DNA of 31,095 bases from an uncultured Oscillibacter sp. (GTDB lineage: Bacteria > Bacillota > Clostridia > Oscillospirales > Oscillospiraceae). The DNA lies in the NCBI RefSeq assembly GCF_910584465.1, contig NZ_CAJUBK010000027.1, positions 1-31,095 on the forward strand, given 5' to 3'. The notes beneath the pieces were generated by a model. It saw only the letters and a program-made list of their open reading frames with translations. It was not told the origin of the DNA and searched no databases. How positions within the stretch are numbered: position 1 is the stretch's first letter; the number at the start of each line of letters is the position of its first letter. Position numbers and translations under genes: made by a program. Below are positions 14,486 to 22,783 of the stretch, in pieces.

Positions 14486-16384
14486 TCAAGAGGACTGCCT
14501 GGAGAACTTCGCTTTCAGCTTCTCGATGCGCTTGCGGCGCCGGTCCCGGATCTCCAGCCGCTCGCCCAGGTCCCGCGCTCCCACGCCGTAGACCAGGTAC
14601 AAGATCAGGCCCGACACCAGCATGATGAACACCGTGGACGCGCACCGGCGGCCCGAGGCGTTGACGTTGTAGCCGTACAGCCCCTCCTCGGCGCACATGG
14701 ACTGGATGACCATGGCGTAGGACGTGCCGTAGGAGCTGGCGAAGGTGGCGGACATGTCGTACTCGGTGAACAGGGCGTTGAAGTTCAGGGCGAAGACCGC
14801 CAGGACGGAGGGCAGGATGATGGGCAGCTTCACCTTGAAGAAGGTCACGGCGCTGCTGGCCCCCAGGTTCCGGGCGGCGTCTTCCAGCTCCTCGTCGATG
14901 GCGTAGAAGGCGGCTTTGATCATCCGCAGGGAGAAGGGCAACTTCACCACCGTGTAGGCGATGACGATCAGCATCCGCACGTTCTCCGCGTAGTAGAGGT
15001 TCAGGTCGCCCACGTACCAGATGCTCTCGCTGTTGAAGTAGGTCCGGTAGGAGTAGCAGATCAAGATGGTGGGCAGCAGCCAGGGGAACAGCAGGGCGTA
15101 CTCCAGCACCACGCCGGACTTCTTGTCCCGGTGCTTGAAGATGTAGCTGCACGCCGCCACCACGATGACGCAGGCCAGGGCCGCGGCGATGGCGGAGAGG
15201 ATGAAGCTCAGCCGGATGCCGTTCAGGGTGGCCTCGTTGGCGAAGAGGCCGGAGATGGAGCCCTTCCGCGTCTTGTAGGTCCCCCGGTTGGTGAGGTACT
15301 CGTAATCCTGGGAGCCGAAGAAGTTCACCAGCGTCCAGTTGGACACGTCCAGCTTCTTCATGCGGATGGCCCCGTAGGTCTGGAAGGAGAAGATGACGAT
15401 CATCACCACGGGGATCATGTAGATGATGAAGAGCACGTAAGCGTAGATATGGGCCAGGACGTTGGCCACGGGGTTGTCGATCTTCTGCTTCTGGAGCTTG
15501 GCCTTGGTCTTGGAGACGGAGAGGTAATGGCCCTTGCGCTCATAGGAGGACAGCACCGTCAGCAGGACGATGGTGAACATCGCCAGGATGACGCTCAGCA
15601 GGGCGGCCCGGGCCTGGGGGAAGGCTTCGTCGGCCACCGACGAGCCCGCCAGGCGGACGATCTCCGGGTTGATGGAGTCATAGCCCAGCAGGGTCGGCGC
15701 GGACATGGCGCAAAGCCCCGTGATGAAGGTCATGACCGTCAGGGAGAACATGGTGGGCACCAGGGTGGGGAAGACCACCTTCCACAGCACTTTGAAGGGC
15801 CGGGCGCCCATGTTCCGCGCGGCCTCCACGGTGTTGTAGTCGATGCCCCGGATGGCGTTTCGGAGGAAGAGGGCGTGGTTGCTGGTGCAGGCGAAGGTCA
15901 TGGTGAACCACACCGCCCGGAAGCCGGAGAACCAGTTGGGATCTGCGCCCGGGAAGGCGTTCACCAGGGCGGTGGTGAGGATGCCGTCGCTGTCATAGAG
16001 GAACAGGTAGCCAGTGACCAGGGCCACGCCGGAATAGATCAGGGTGGTCATGTAGCCCAGGCGCAGGATCTTCGCGCCCTTGATGTCGAAATAGTCCGTC
16101 AGCAGGACGATGGACACGCCCACGATGTTGACCGTCACGACGAGGCCGATCGCCAGCTTGAGGGAGTTCCAGACGAAGGAGCGCATGTTCCCCGCGAAGA
16201 AGAAGCGGATGACCGCCAGGGGGTCCCGCTCTCCGGCGGCATTGGTGGTGCTGAAGATGCTGGTCAGGGTGTTCAGGCAGGGCAGGAGCATGAAGCCGAA
16301 GAACAGGTAGGCGAAGAAGACGCCCCCGAAGACCTTCACCAGCAGCCCGGGGTCCAGGCCCCTGGAACGGGCTTTCGCGTTCAT
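14486..16384 (-). CDS. ABC transporter permease, two fused permease domains (FbpB/PhnV-like)
   Basis: 632 residues with about twelve membrane helices, formed by two tandem binding-protein-dependent permease domains. Each half has the EAA loop that contacts the ATPase: EAARNMGARPFKVLWKVVFP in the first half and EDAARNLGASSAVTFFKVKL in the second. Between them is a charged cytoplasmic linker rich in Lys (SKTKAKLQKQK). This fused layout is typical of Fe(III), thiamine, phosphonate and related importers. It lies 13 nt downstream of the ATPase gene. The fused halves mean one polypeptide can form the whole transmembrane pathway. Substrate cannot be assigned from sequence. Confidence 0.93.
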   Translation of the reverse strand: MNAKARSRGLDPGLLVKVFGGVFFAYLFFGFMLLPCLNTLTSIFSTTNAAGERDPLAVIRFFFAGNMRSFVWNSLKLAIGLVVTVNIVGVSIVLLTDYFDIKGAKILRLGYMTTLIYSGVALVTGYLFLYDSDGILTTALVNAFPGADPNWFSGFRAVWFTMTFACTSNHALFLRNAIRGIDYNTVEAARNMGARPFKVLWKVVFPTLVPTMFSLTVMTFITGLCAMSAPTLLGYDSINPEIVRLAGSSVADEAFPQARAALLSVILAMFTIVLLTVLSSYERKGHYLSVSKTKAKLQKQKIDNPVANVLAHIYAYVLFIIYMIPVVMIVIFSFQTYGAIRMKKLDVSNWTLVNFFGSQDYEYLTNRGTYKTRKGSISGLFANEATLNGIRLSFILSAIAAALACVIVVAACSYIFKHRDKKSGVVLEYALLFPWLLPTILICYSYRTYFNSESIWYVGDLNLYYAENVRMLIVIAYTVVKLPFSLRMIKAAFYAIDEELEDAARNLGASSAVTFFKVKLPIILPSVLAVFALNFNALFTEYDMSATFASSYGTSYAMVIQSMCAEEGLYGYNVNASGRRCASTVFIMLVSGLILYLVYGVGARDLGERLEIRDRRRKRIEKLKAKFSRQSS

Positions 16385-16397
16385 GAGCCCACCTCCC

Positions 16398-17417
16398 TTA
16401 CGCCTTGGCGGGGTAGGCCATCACGTCCCGGGGATCCATGATGACCCGGACCGTCTGGCCCGCCTCGTAGATGTTGACGCCGTCGTTCTTCTCGATGACC
16501 TTGATGGTCTGGCCCTCCACGGCGATGTAGTATTTGATGTACAGGCCGTAATACTCCCGGCTCTCCACCGTGCCCTCCAGCACGGCGTTCCCCTCCTTGG
16601 GCTCCGCGTTGACGTGGATGCGCTCCAGGCGGATGTAGTTGCGGGCGGCGGGGTCCACCTTGCCGCCGGCCTGGATCAGCTTTTGGACCACCTCGCCGGA
16701 GAGGGGGTTGATGTCGCCGATGAAGTTGCAGACGAACTCCGTCGCGGAGTGGTTATAGACCTCGTTGGGGGTGCCGATCTGCTCCACCACGCCCTTGTTG
16801 AACACGGCGATGCGGTCGGAGAGGGTCAGGGCCTCCTCCTGGTCGTGGGTGACGTAGATGGTGGTGATGCCGAAATCCTTCTGCATCTTTTTCAGCTCGT
16901 TCCGGAGCTGGACCCGGAGCTTGGCGTCCAGGTTGCTGAGGGGCTCATCCATGCAGATGATGGCGGGGCCGGTCACCAGGGCGCGGGCGATGGCGACCCG
17001 CTGCTGCTGGCCGCCGGAGAGCTGGGAGACGGCTTTGGCCAGCTGCTCGTCGCTGAGATCCACCTTCCTGGCGATGTCCCGGACCTTCCGGTCCACCTCC
17101 GCCTTCTTGTCCTTCTTGATCTTCAGGCCGAAGGCGATGTTGTCATAGACCGTCATGGTCGGGAAGAGGGCATAGCTCTGGAAGACGATGCCGATGTTGC
17201 GGTTTTCGATGGGCACGTGGGTGATGTCCTTCCCCTTGACCTCCACGGTGCCGGAGACCGGCTCGATGAACCCGGTGATGGTCCGCAGGGTGGTGGTCTT
17301 CCCGCAGCCGGAGGGGCCCAGGAAGGTGAAGAACTCCCCCTCCTTCACGTGGATATTGATGTCATGAAGGGCGGTGAAGTCGCCGAATTTGACGACGATG
17401 TCGTTGAGCCGGATCAT
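16398..17417 (-). CDS. ABC transporter ATP-binding protein (FbpC/PotA type)
   Basis: 339 residues. The nucleotide-binding domain occupies about 1-235: Walker A GPSGCGKTT, Q-loop in VFQSYALFPTMTVYDNIAFG, signature LSGGQQQRVAIARAL, Walker B IICMDEPLSNLD and switch His in TIYVTHDQEEALTLSD. A C-terminal TOBE-like beta domain follows (about 240-339). This architecture belongs to importers for iron, polyamine, phosphonate and sugar. The first residues MIRLNDIVVKFGDFTALHD give a good start. It is 191 nt downstream of the binding-protein gene and 13 nt upstream of the permease, consistent with one operon. Confidence 0.95.
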   Translation of the reverse strand: MIRLNDIVVKFGDFTALHDINIHVKEGEFFTFLGPSGCGKTTTLRTITGFIEPVSGTVEVKGKDITHVPIENRNIGIVFQSYALFPTMTVYDNIAFGLKIKKDKKAEVDRKVRDIARKVDLSDEQLAKAVSQLSGGQQQRVAIARALVTGPAIICMDEPLSNLDAKLRVQLRNELKKMQKDFGITTIYVTHDQEEALTLSDRIAVFNKGVVEQIGTPNEVYNHSATEFVCNFIGDINPLSGEVVQKLIQAGGKVDPAARNYIRLERIHVNAEPKEGNAVLEGTVESREYYGLYIKYYIAVEGQTIKVIEKNDGVNIYEAGQTVRVIMDPRDVMAYPAKA

Positions 17418-17456
17418 GCATGGATCTCCCCTTTTCTGTTTTCGTTTCGGATAAGC

Positions 17457-17487
17457 CTATGGCGAGCCGGAATCCGGCCCGCCATAG
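17457..17487 (-). repeat. Intergenic hairpin between binding protein and ATPase genes
   Basis: CTATGGCG (17457-17464) and CGCCATAG (17480-17487) enclose GCCGG/CCGGC. A second 9-bp stem lies at 17543-17562. There is no U-run on the - strand. Such stems between a binding-protein gene and the rest of an ABC operon often protect the upstream message and lower downstream expression. Confidence 0.6.
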
Positions 17488-17608
17488 AGGAAAGGCAGTC
17501 GTGGATAGGTGGCCCTCTCGTCCCCGCAGGGGTGGGGGATCCGCAAGGGGGAGCCCCCTTGCAGGAGAGGCGGGAGGGACGGGGCAGCGCGGGCGGGATC
17601 TGCGCCTC

Positions 17609-18901
17609 TCAGGCGGCAGCCTCCTGCGTGAGGGTGGCCCAATCCAGGTTGTCCCAGTCGGGGGTGGGGGCGGCGTTGCTGGCGTCGGCCCAGTAGAAGC
17701 CCAGGTTGGTCATGATGTTGGTCCACTCGCTGGAGTGGGCGGAGACGTACTCGGCGTAGGTCATGCCGGCGCCGTCCACCTGGGAGAGGGCGAAGTTCTT
17801 CAGCGTGTAGATCTCGGGCACGCCGCCGGGATAGAGGATGTCGGCGGCCTCGGTGTTGCAGGGATAGGAGTCGAACTCCTCGCCCCAGGCGGCCTGCACG
17901 TCGGCGGAGCCGAACCACTCGGCGAAGGCCATGACGGCCTCGGTCTCCTCGGCGGAGCGGCCGGCCTTGTCCAGGACGCCGATGTACTCGGCGATGTAAT
18001 AGGTGCCGTCGGCGATGTCCACCAGGGCCCAGTTCTCGGGCTCCATGGTGCCGGTCAGGGGCTTCTCGGAACCCTCGGCGGCGGCGTCGATCTTGCCGTA
18101 GAGGGAGGAGGAGTAGAAGGTGGAGACCTGGACGTCGCCCTTGTTCAGGGGATCGAAGCCGTACTTGTAGTCCTCGCCGCCGCTCTTGCCCTCGGCGCAG
18201 TACTTCCACAGGGTCTTCCAGCCGTCCACGGAGATGCCGCCGGCGGGAGAGGAGGGATCGACGAAGGCGTACAGCATGGCGGAGTTGATGTTGGCGTTGG
18301 TGGTGCCGCCGACCTTGTTCTGGCGGTACCAGGTGTAGCCGCAGTCCACGATGTCGGCCCAGTGGTCGAACTTGAGGGCCTCGCCGTTGGTGCCCAGCTC
18401 ATCGTTGCGGTAGAGCATCAGCACGTTCTGGATGACCAGGCCGTAAGCCCGACCGGGATAGACGTACTCGCCCACGTCGCCGGACCAGGAGGGCGTCCAG
18501 TCCACCAGCTTCAGGTTCTCATACTGGCCGTTGATGACCTGAGACCAGCGGGTCTCGTTGAGACCGAAGAGGATGTCGCCGTCCTTGTTCTCGTTGGCGG
18601 CCTGGATGGCGGCGGTGTCGCCGGAGATGACGGAGTTGTCGTCGATGCTGATGGTGAAGCCCGCGTCCTTGGCCTCGTTGATCAGCCAGGTGGTGCGCTC
18701 GGTGGAGTTGGAGTTGGAATAGATGCGGATGGTGTAGCCGGAGTAGTCCTTGTCCTCGCTGCCGCTGTCGGCGGGAGCGGAGGAGCCGCCGGACTGCTGG
18801 TCGTCGGCGGGCTGCTGGGTGTCGCCGCCGCTCTTGCCGCCGCAGGCGGCCAGGGACAGCACCATGACCAGGGCCAGCAGGGTCGCAAGAAGTTTCTTCA
18901 T
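17609..18901 (-). CDS. ABC transporter extracellular substrate-binding lipoprotein
   Basis: 430 residues. A lipoprotein signal peptide ends at LAACGG (lipobox Cys20), followed by a Gly/Ser/Asp-rich tether (about 21-50). The mature protein has the pattern of family 1/8 solute-binding proteins: YTIRIYSNSNSTERTTWLINEA, DILFGLNETRWSQVING, and a Trp-rich C-terminal lobe. It lacks obvious iron-binding Tyr-Tyr pairs, so iron is not favoured over other ligands. It begins a transcription unit with its own promoter upstream (18956-18961), separate from the sensor operon terminator, and continues through ATPase, permease and HAD genes. Confidence 0.93.
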   Translation of the reverse strand: MKKLLATLLALVMVLSLAACGGKSGGDTQQPADDQQSGGSSAPADSGSEDKDYSGYTIRIYSNSNSTERTTWLINEAKDAGFTISIDDNSVISGDTAAIQAANENKDGDILFGLNETRWSQVINGQYENLKLVDWTPSWSGDVGEYVYPGRAYGLVIQNVLMLYRNDELGTNGEALKFDHWADIVDCGYTWYRQNKVGGTTNANINSAMLYAFVDPSSPAGGISVDGWKTLWKYCAEGKSGGEDYKYGFDPLNKGDVQVSTFYSSSLYGKIDAAAEGSEKPLTGTMEPENWALVDIADGTYYIAEYIGVLDKAGRSAEETEAVMAFAEWFGSADVQAAWGEEFDSYPCNTEAADILYPGGVPEIYTLKNFALSQVDGAGMTYAEYVSAHSSEWTNIMTNLGFYWADASNAAPTPDWDNLDWATLTQEAAA

Positions 18902-18955
18902 TTCATCGTCTCCTTATCTAAAAATACGAGTCGCTGCAAGAGGCTTGCTAGTCAT

Positions 18956-18961
18956 AGTATA
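18956..18961 (-). promoter_or_regulatory. -10 element of the ABC transporter operon
   Basis: On the - strand a perfect TATACT with only TTTTTT at the -35 position (17-bp spacer). A weak -35 fits activation by the AraC-type response regulator encoded next door. Two direct CCGCCAA sequences (19006-19012 and 19033-19039) lie upstream and could be contact sites, but one is inside a terminator. Confidence 0.5.
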
Positions 18962-19018
18962 CAAGGACGGCGGCTGGAAAAAAACGGGACAGAACTGCGA
19001 TTCTTCCGCCAATCCTGT

Positions 19019-19060
19019 CACAAAAACGACAGCCGCCAAATGACGGCCGTCGTTTTTGTG
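19019..19060 (-). terminator. Bidirectional-looking terminator after the response regulator gene
   Basis: CACAAAAACGAC (19019-19030) and GTCGTTTTTGTG (19049-19060) are perfect complements with an inner GCCG/CGGC stem (one mismatch between). It separates the sensor operon from the transporter operon. Confidence 0.88.
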
Positions 19061-19072
19061 CGATCTCAACAA

Positions 19073-19819
19073 TTACCGGCAGCGGTCCTGGTACTCCGAG
19101 GGGGACATGCCCACCAGCTTTTTGAAGGTGCTGCCGAAGTAGGTCACGTCCCGGTAGCCCACCTCGTTCGCCACCTCGTAGACCTTCCGGCGGCAGTCCT
19201 TCAGCAGCTCCAGGCTCCGGTGGATGCGGTACTGGGTCAGGTAGCGGATGACGGTGCAGCCGGTCTCCTTTTTGAACACGTGGCTCAGGTGCCCCTCGCT
19301 GACCTGGAGGTGCTGGGCGATGGCGGTGATGCTGATGTCCTCGTCGGCGTAGTGCGCCGCGATGTACTGGAGGGCCTGGAGGACGTATTTGCTCTTGTCC
19401 CCCTTGGCCAGGGGGAGGCTGTCGGCGGGGGAGAGATCCGTCAGCTCCCGCTCCTTCTGGCGGACCTTGTCGACCGCGGCGATCAGCTCCTCGTTGCGGA
19501 AGGGCTTGAGCAGGTAGTCGTCGGCCCCGAGCCGCAGGGCGCTCTGGGCGTAGGCGAAGTCGCTGTAGGCGGTGAGGAGGATGACGTGGGCCCGGCATCC
19601 CCGCTCCCGGAGCTTGGAGAGCATCTCGATGCCGTCCATCCGGGGCATCCGCACGTCGGTGATGATCAGGCTGGGGCTGTACCGCTCCACGGCGGCGAGG
19701 CCCTCCTCGCCGTTGGACGCCTCCCCCGCCAGGACGCAGCCCCGGGCGGCCCAGTCGATCCCCAGGACGATGCCCCGGCGGACCACCGCCTCGTCGTCGA
19801 CGACCAGGATCTTCAGCAT
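19073..19819 (-). CDS. Response regulator, receiver plus AraC-type DNA-binding domain (YesN-like)
   Basis: 248 residues. Residues 1-120 are a receiver domain: acidic pocket VVDDE, phospho-acceptor Asp in IITDVRMPRMDG, conserved Thr in VILLTAYSDF and Lys in LLKPFRNEEL. Residues about 145-246 are an AraC helix-turn-helix pair (ISITAIAQHLQVSEGHLSHVFKKETG; VYEVANEVGYRDVTYFGSTFKKLVG). It overlaps the end of the kinase gene by 7 nt, so they are translationally coupled. YesN-type regulators usually activate the adjacent transporter, here the binding protein-ATPase-permease operon that begins just downstream. Confidence 0.96.
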   Translation of the reverse strand: MLKILVVDDEAVVRRGIVLGIDWAARGCVLAGEASNGEEGLAAVERYSPSLIITDVRMPRMDGIEMLSKLRERGCRAHVILLTAYSDFAYAQSALRLGADDYLLKPFRNEELIAAVDKVRQKERELTDLSPADSLPLAKGDKSKYVLQALQYIAAHYADEDISITAIAQHLQVSEGHLSHVFKKETGCTVIRYLTQYRIHRSLELLKDCRRKVYEVANEVGYRDVTYFGSTFKKLVGMSPSEYQDRCR

Positions 19820-21513
19820 GGCGTCCCTCCTCCTTCCTCTTTCCGCATGGGCAGGCGCAGGGTGACCCGGCTGCCCTCGCCGGGGACGGACCGGGCGGAG
19901 AGGCCGTAGCGCTCCCCGCAGCGCAGGCGGATGATGCTGTCCACGTTGTTCAGCCCCAGGTGCCCGCCCTCGATCCGCCCGTCCGGGCTGTTGAGCTTGT
20001 CCAGGATGTCCGGCGGGATGCCGGGGCCGTTGTCGGAGACGCTCAGGAGCAGGTCCCCGTCCTCGTCCTCCGCCCAGAGCTTGACGTAGCCCTCCTCCAG
20101 GCCCGCCACGCCGTGGAGGATGGCGTTCTCCACCAGGGGCTGGAGGGCCAGCTTGGGGATGAGGCAGCCCCGGTAGCGCTCCGCCACGTCGATCTCACAG
20201 GTGAAGCGGTCCCCGAACCGGATGGACTGGATGTCCACGTACCGCTCCACCAGCTCCAGCTCCTGGTCCAGGGTGACGGTCTCGTCCCCGGAGATGGCGG
20301 AGCGCAGGATCGCGGCCAGATCGGTGGACAGCTCCGCCACCTGGGGGGCGTGGTGGACCACGCCCAGCCACTTCATCGTGTCCAGGGTGTTGTACAGGAA
20401 ATGCGGGTTCAGCTGGGCCTGCATCATGCGCAGCTTCGTCTCGTTCAGCTCCCGCTGGCGGCGGAGGTTGCGCTCCAGGTTGGAGCGGTACTCCTCCGTC
20501 ATGCGGTTGAAGCTCCCGGCGAGGCGGCCCAGCTCGTCGGCCCGGCCGGTCTCCAGGTGGATGTCGAGACGGCCCCGCTCCACCTCGCCCATGGCCTCGT
20601 CCAGCTGGTGGACGGGCTGGGAGAGGTAGCGGCTGAGCTGCCACGTGCACAGCAGGCTCAGCAGGACGCACAGCGTGCCCACCACGGCGCTGATCAGATA
20701 GAGCGTGTGCATGACCGGGCCGGTGAAGGTCCGGGGCTGCTGGAGGATGAGGGTGAAGCCCGTCCCCGCCTGAGCGGCGGCGGTGAAGCGGTATCCGCCG
20801 TCCGCCCCGGTGAGGGGCCGGCCCGCCAGGAGCTGGGATCGGAGGGCCCCCACGGTGTCCCCGGCCTGGGCGGGACGGGAGTAGTAGATGGTGCGCCACT
20901 GGCCGTCCAGCAGCAGGACCTCGCAGGCGGCCTGATACCGCCCGCCGAAGAGCTGGACGAAGCCCGATTGGTCGATGGAGGCGGTGACGTAGCCCAGGGC
21001 CTCCCCGCCGTAGTCCCGGATGGCCTGGGCGGCGGTGAGGCCCCCGGCCTCCCCGGAGCGGAAGACGAGCCCGCCCTCCGCCTCCCGGGCGGCGGGGAGG
21101 AGGCCCCAGCCGGTGTCCAGCGGCGCGGCGGGCAGGGTGGTCCCGGTGGTGTAGCGGCAGAGCCCGCCGCTGTCGTAGATGTCGAAGCGGACATAGTCCC
21201 GCAGGGGCTCCGTGGTCCGGTAGAGGACCTGGTAGAGGGTCCGGGACCCGCCGCCGCCCCGGTGGAGGGCGCTGTGGACCACGGTGCTGTCCGCCAGCTC
21301 CGCCGCCATCTCCCCGCAGGAGCGGCAGACCCGGCCGAAGGCCCCTCCCAGGTCCGCCAGCTGTTCCTCCGCCTGCCGGGCCAGGCCGGACTCGATGCGC
21401 TCCACCTGCAGACGGAGCATCAGCGCCCCGCCCAGCAGCAGGGGGACCAGGGCGGAGAGCAGCATGGTGACGAATATCCGGTTGCGGAAAGAGCTTCGGA
21501 TCCACTTCCTCAT
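19813..21513 (-). CDS. Sensor histidine kinase, YesM-like
   Basis: 566 residues. Two membrane helices (about 13-33 and 270-295) enclose an extracytoplasmic sensor domain of some 230 residues. A HAMP segment follows (YLSQPVHQLDEAMGEVERG), then a His_kinase domain with the phospho-acceptor His in LNPHFLYNTLDTMKW, and an ATPase domain with the N box LVENAILHGV and G box DNGPGIP. The start at 21513 shares ATGA with the stop of the upstream lipoprotein gene and has a GGGAGGAG site. Fusion into a lipoprotein-kinase-regulator operon suggests that the periplasmic-type binding protein presents the ligand to the kinase. Confidence 0.95.
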   Translation of the reverse strand: MRKWIRSSFRNRIFVTMLLSALVPLLLGGALMLRLQVERIESGLARQAEEQLADLGGAFGRVCRSCGEMAAELADSTVVHSALHRGGGGSRTLYQVLYRTTEPLRDYVRFDIYDSGGLCRYTTGTTLPAAPLDTGWGLLPAAREAEGGLVFRSGEAGGLTAAQAIRDYGGEALGYVTASIDQSGFVQLFGGRYQAACEVLLLDGQWRTIYYSRPAQAGDTVGALRSQLLAGRPLTGADGGYRFTAAAQAGTGFTLILQQPRTFTGPVMHTLYLISAVVGTLCVLLSLLCTWQLSRYLSQPVHQLDEAMGEVERGRLDIHLETGRADELGRLAGSFNRMTEEYRSNLERNLRRQRELNETKLRMMQAQLNPHFLYNTLDTMKWLGVVHHAPQVAELSTDLAAILRSAISGDETVTLDQELELVERYVDIQSIRFGDRFTCEIDVAERYRGCLIPKLALQPLVENAILHGVAGLEEGYVKLWAEDEDGDLLLSVSDNGPGIPPDILDKLNSPDGRIEGGHLGLNNVDSIIRLRCGERYGLSARSVPGEGSRVTLRLPMRKEEGGGTPC

Positions 21514-22514
21514 GGCGCTCCTCCCTCGCGCAGCGTCCGCCACTGCTCCAGCAGGGCCTCCCGCTGCGCGCTGGCCCAGGCGATGTCGAAATCGAAGGTG
21601 TCCAGCGGCTCCTGGGACCGGCCGAGATCGGTCCGGACGGAGCGGCGGAGACAGTGCTCCGCCAGATAGCGCTGGACGTCCTCCCGCAGGGTGAAGTCGA
21701 TGAAGCGGCGGGCGTTGTCCCCGTGGGGACAGCCGGAGACCACCGCCATGCCGTCGGCCAGGAGGCAGGTCCCCTCCCTGGGGCGGAGCAGGGCCACGTC
21801 CCGGCCCCCGTCGATGGCCCGGAGGGCCACGTCCTCCGGGATCGCCCCGATGTAGCTGGAGCCGTCCGCCACGGCGTCGATCACCTGGCTGGAGCTGTCC
21901 AGGATCTGGCCGTCCAGGTTCTTCAGGAAGGCGGCCAGCAGCTCCCCGTCGTCCCCCGGCAGGATCTGGAGCAGAGCGGCCAGGGCCGTGTAGCTGGAGC
22001 CGGAGGCCGTGGGGGAGGCGAAGGCGATCTTCCCCCGCCAGGCGGGGTCCAGGAGGCTCTCCCAGCTGTCCGGCGGGTTGGAGCGGACCAGCACGGGATT
22101 ATAGATCAGCACCACCGGCAGGGAGGAGAAGGCCGTCCAGCTCCCGTCCGGGCAGCGGAAAGCGGGCTGGACCTCCTCCGCCAGGGGGCTGACATAGGGC
22201 TCGAAGAGCTCCGCGCGGGACTGGAGGCTGTCCGCCCCGCCGCCGAAGAGCAGGTCGCACACGGGGGCCTCCGCCTCGGCGGCGATGCGGTCCAGGAGCT
22301 CCCCGGTGCCGCCGGTCTCCATCTGGACCCAGATGCCGGTGCGGTCCTCGAACTCCTTGATGATGGGGGCGTAGACCGCTTCCCTGTGGGAGGTGTAGAT
22401 GACCAGCCGCTCTTCCTCCGCCGGGGCGAAGGCCGCGCCGCCGTCGGGCCGGGCCGCGGCGCAGCCGCTCAAAAACAGCAGGAGGGGGCCAAGGATGAAA
22501 AGCAGCCGCCGCAT
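21510..22514 (-). CDS. Substrate-binding lipoprotein of a three-component sensor system
   Basis: 334 residues. The signal peptide ends at the lipobox LSGCAAA (Cys18). The mature protein is a FbpA/PgtC-like binding protein: RLVIYTSHREAVYAPIIKEFEDRTG at the N terminus, VCDLLFGGGADSL, WESLLDPAWRGKIAFASPTASGSSYTAL, and VSGCPHGDNARRFIDF near the end. It is the first gene of the operon with the kinase (4-nt ATGA overlap) and response regulator. Similar sets sense phosphoglycerate or other anions; here the ligand is unknown, but probably the same as that of the importer downstream. Confidence 0.93.
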   Translation of the reverse strand: MRRLLFILGPLLLFLSGCAAARPDGGAAFAPAEEERLVIYTSHREAVYAPIIKEFEDRTGIWVQMETGGTGELLDRIAAEAEAPVCDLLFGGGADSLQSRAELFEPYVSPLAEEVQPAFRCPDGSWTAFSSLPVVLIYNPVLVRSNPPDSWESLLDPAWRGKIAFASPTASGSSYTALAALLQILPGDDGELLAAFLKNLDGQILDSSSQVIDAVADGSSYIGAIPEDVALRAIDGGRDVALLRPREGTCLLADGMAVVSGCPHGDNARRFIDFTLREDVQRYLAEHCLRRSVRTDLGRSQEPLDTFDFDIAWASAQREALLEQWRTLREGGAP

Positions 22515-22603
22515 CCCGGATCCCCCCTTGTCCTGTATCTGTCAGTAGCGTGGTCGTGAAGGGACGGCGGAGGGCCCGCCGTCATCCCCTCGATCCGACT
22601 CCC

Positions 22604-22632
22604 AGTATAGCACAGCTCCGCGGCCAAGTCGA
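22604..22632 (-). promoter_or_regulatory. Promoter of the three-component sensor operon
   Basis: On the - strand TCGACT, 17-bp spacer, TATACT (22609-22604) with an extended -10 (TGC TATACT). A GACGGC/GCCGTC hairpin (22563-22583) follows in the 5' leader. Confidence 0.65.
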
Positions 22633-22674
22633 GAGAGATTTCCGGATGGGCCCGATGGGGGAAGGGCCGGAAAA

Positions 22675-22702
22675 GAGCCGGCCTCCGGGAGGAGGCCGGC
22701 TC
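22675..22702 (-). terminator. Terminator of the blaI-M56-membrane protein operon
   Basis: A 12-bp perfect GC stem (22675-22686 with 22691-22702) followed on the - strand by TTTTCC. Confidence 0.88.
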
Positions 22703-22778
22703 GGAGTGCCGAAAAAGTAGAGGAGACTTCCTCGACGGAAAGGAAGGGCATGTGCAGGAGGACCCGGGGAGGCCCTCC
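22703..22778 (+). repeat. Structured dispersed repeat, degenerate copy 3
   Basis: Directly beside a terminator hairpin, AGTGCCGAAAAA (22705-22716) matches the 30264 end of copy 2. Then CGACGGAAAGGAAGGGC (about 22734-22750) and TGTGCAGGAGGACCC follow, ending in a GGAGG.../...CCTCC hairpin equivalent to hairpin 1. The last two hairpins and the second terminator copy are missing. Confidence 0.7.
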
Positions 22779-22783
22779 AACGC

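Noticed and set aside
13868..16441. An 857-codon open frame on the + strand opposite the HAD and permease genes
   Set aside because: It is low-complexity (Gly, His, Asp, Val repeats), has no family pattern, and lies opposite two well-supported genes.
19006..19039. Two direct CCGCCAA repeats upstream of the binding-protein promoter as response-regulator sites
   Set aside because: They are only 7 bp long, 27 bp apart, and one lies inside a terminator stem; too weak to list as a feature.
17420..19909. An 829-codon open frame on the + strand
   Set aside because: It runs through two intergenic regions and opposite the binding protein and response regulator genes; a composition artefact.
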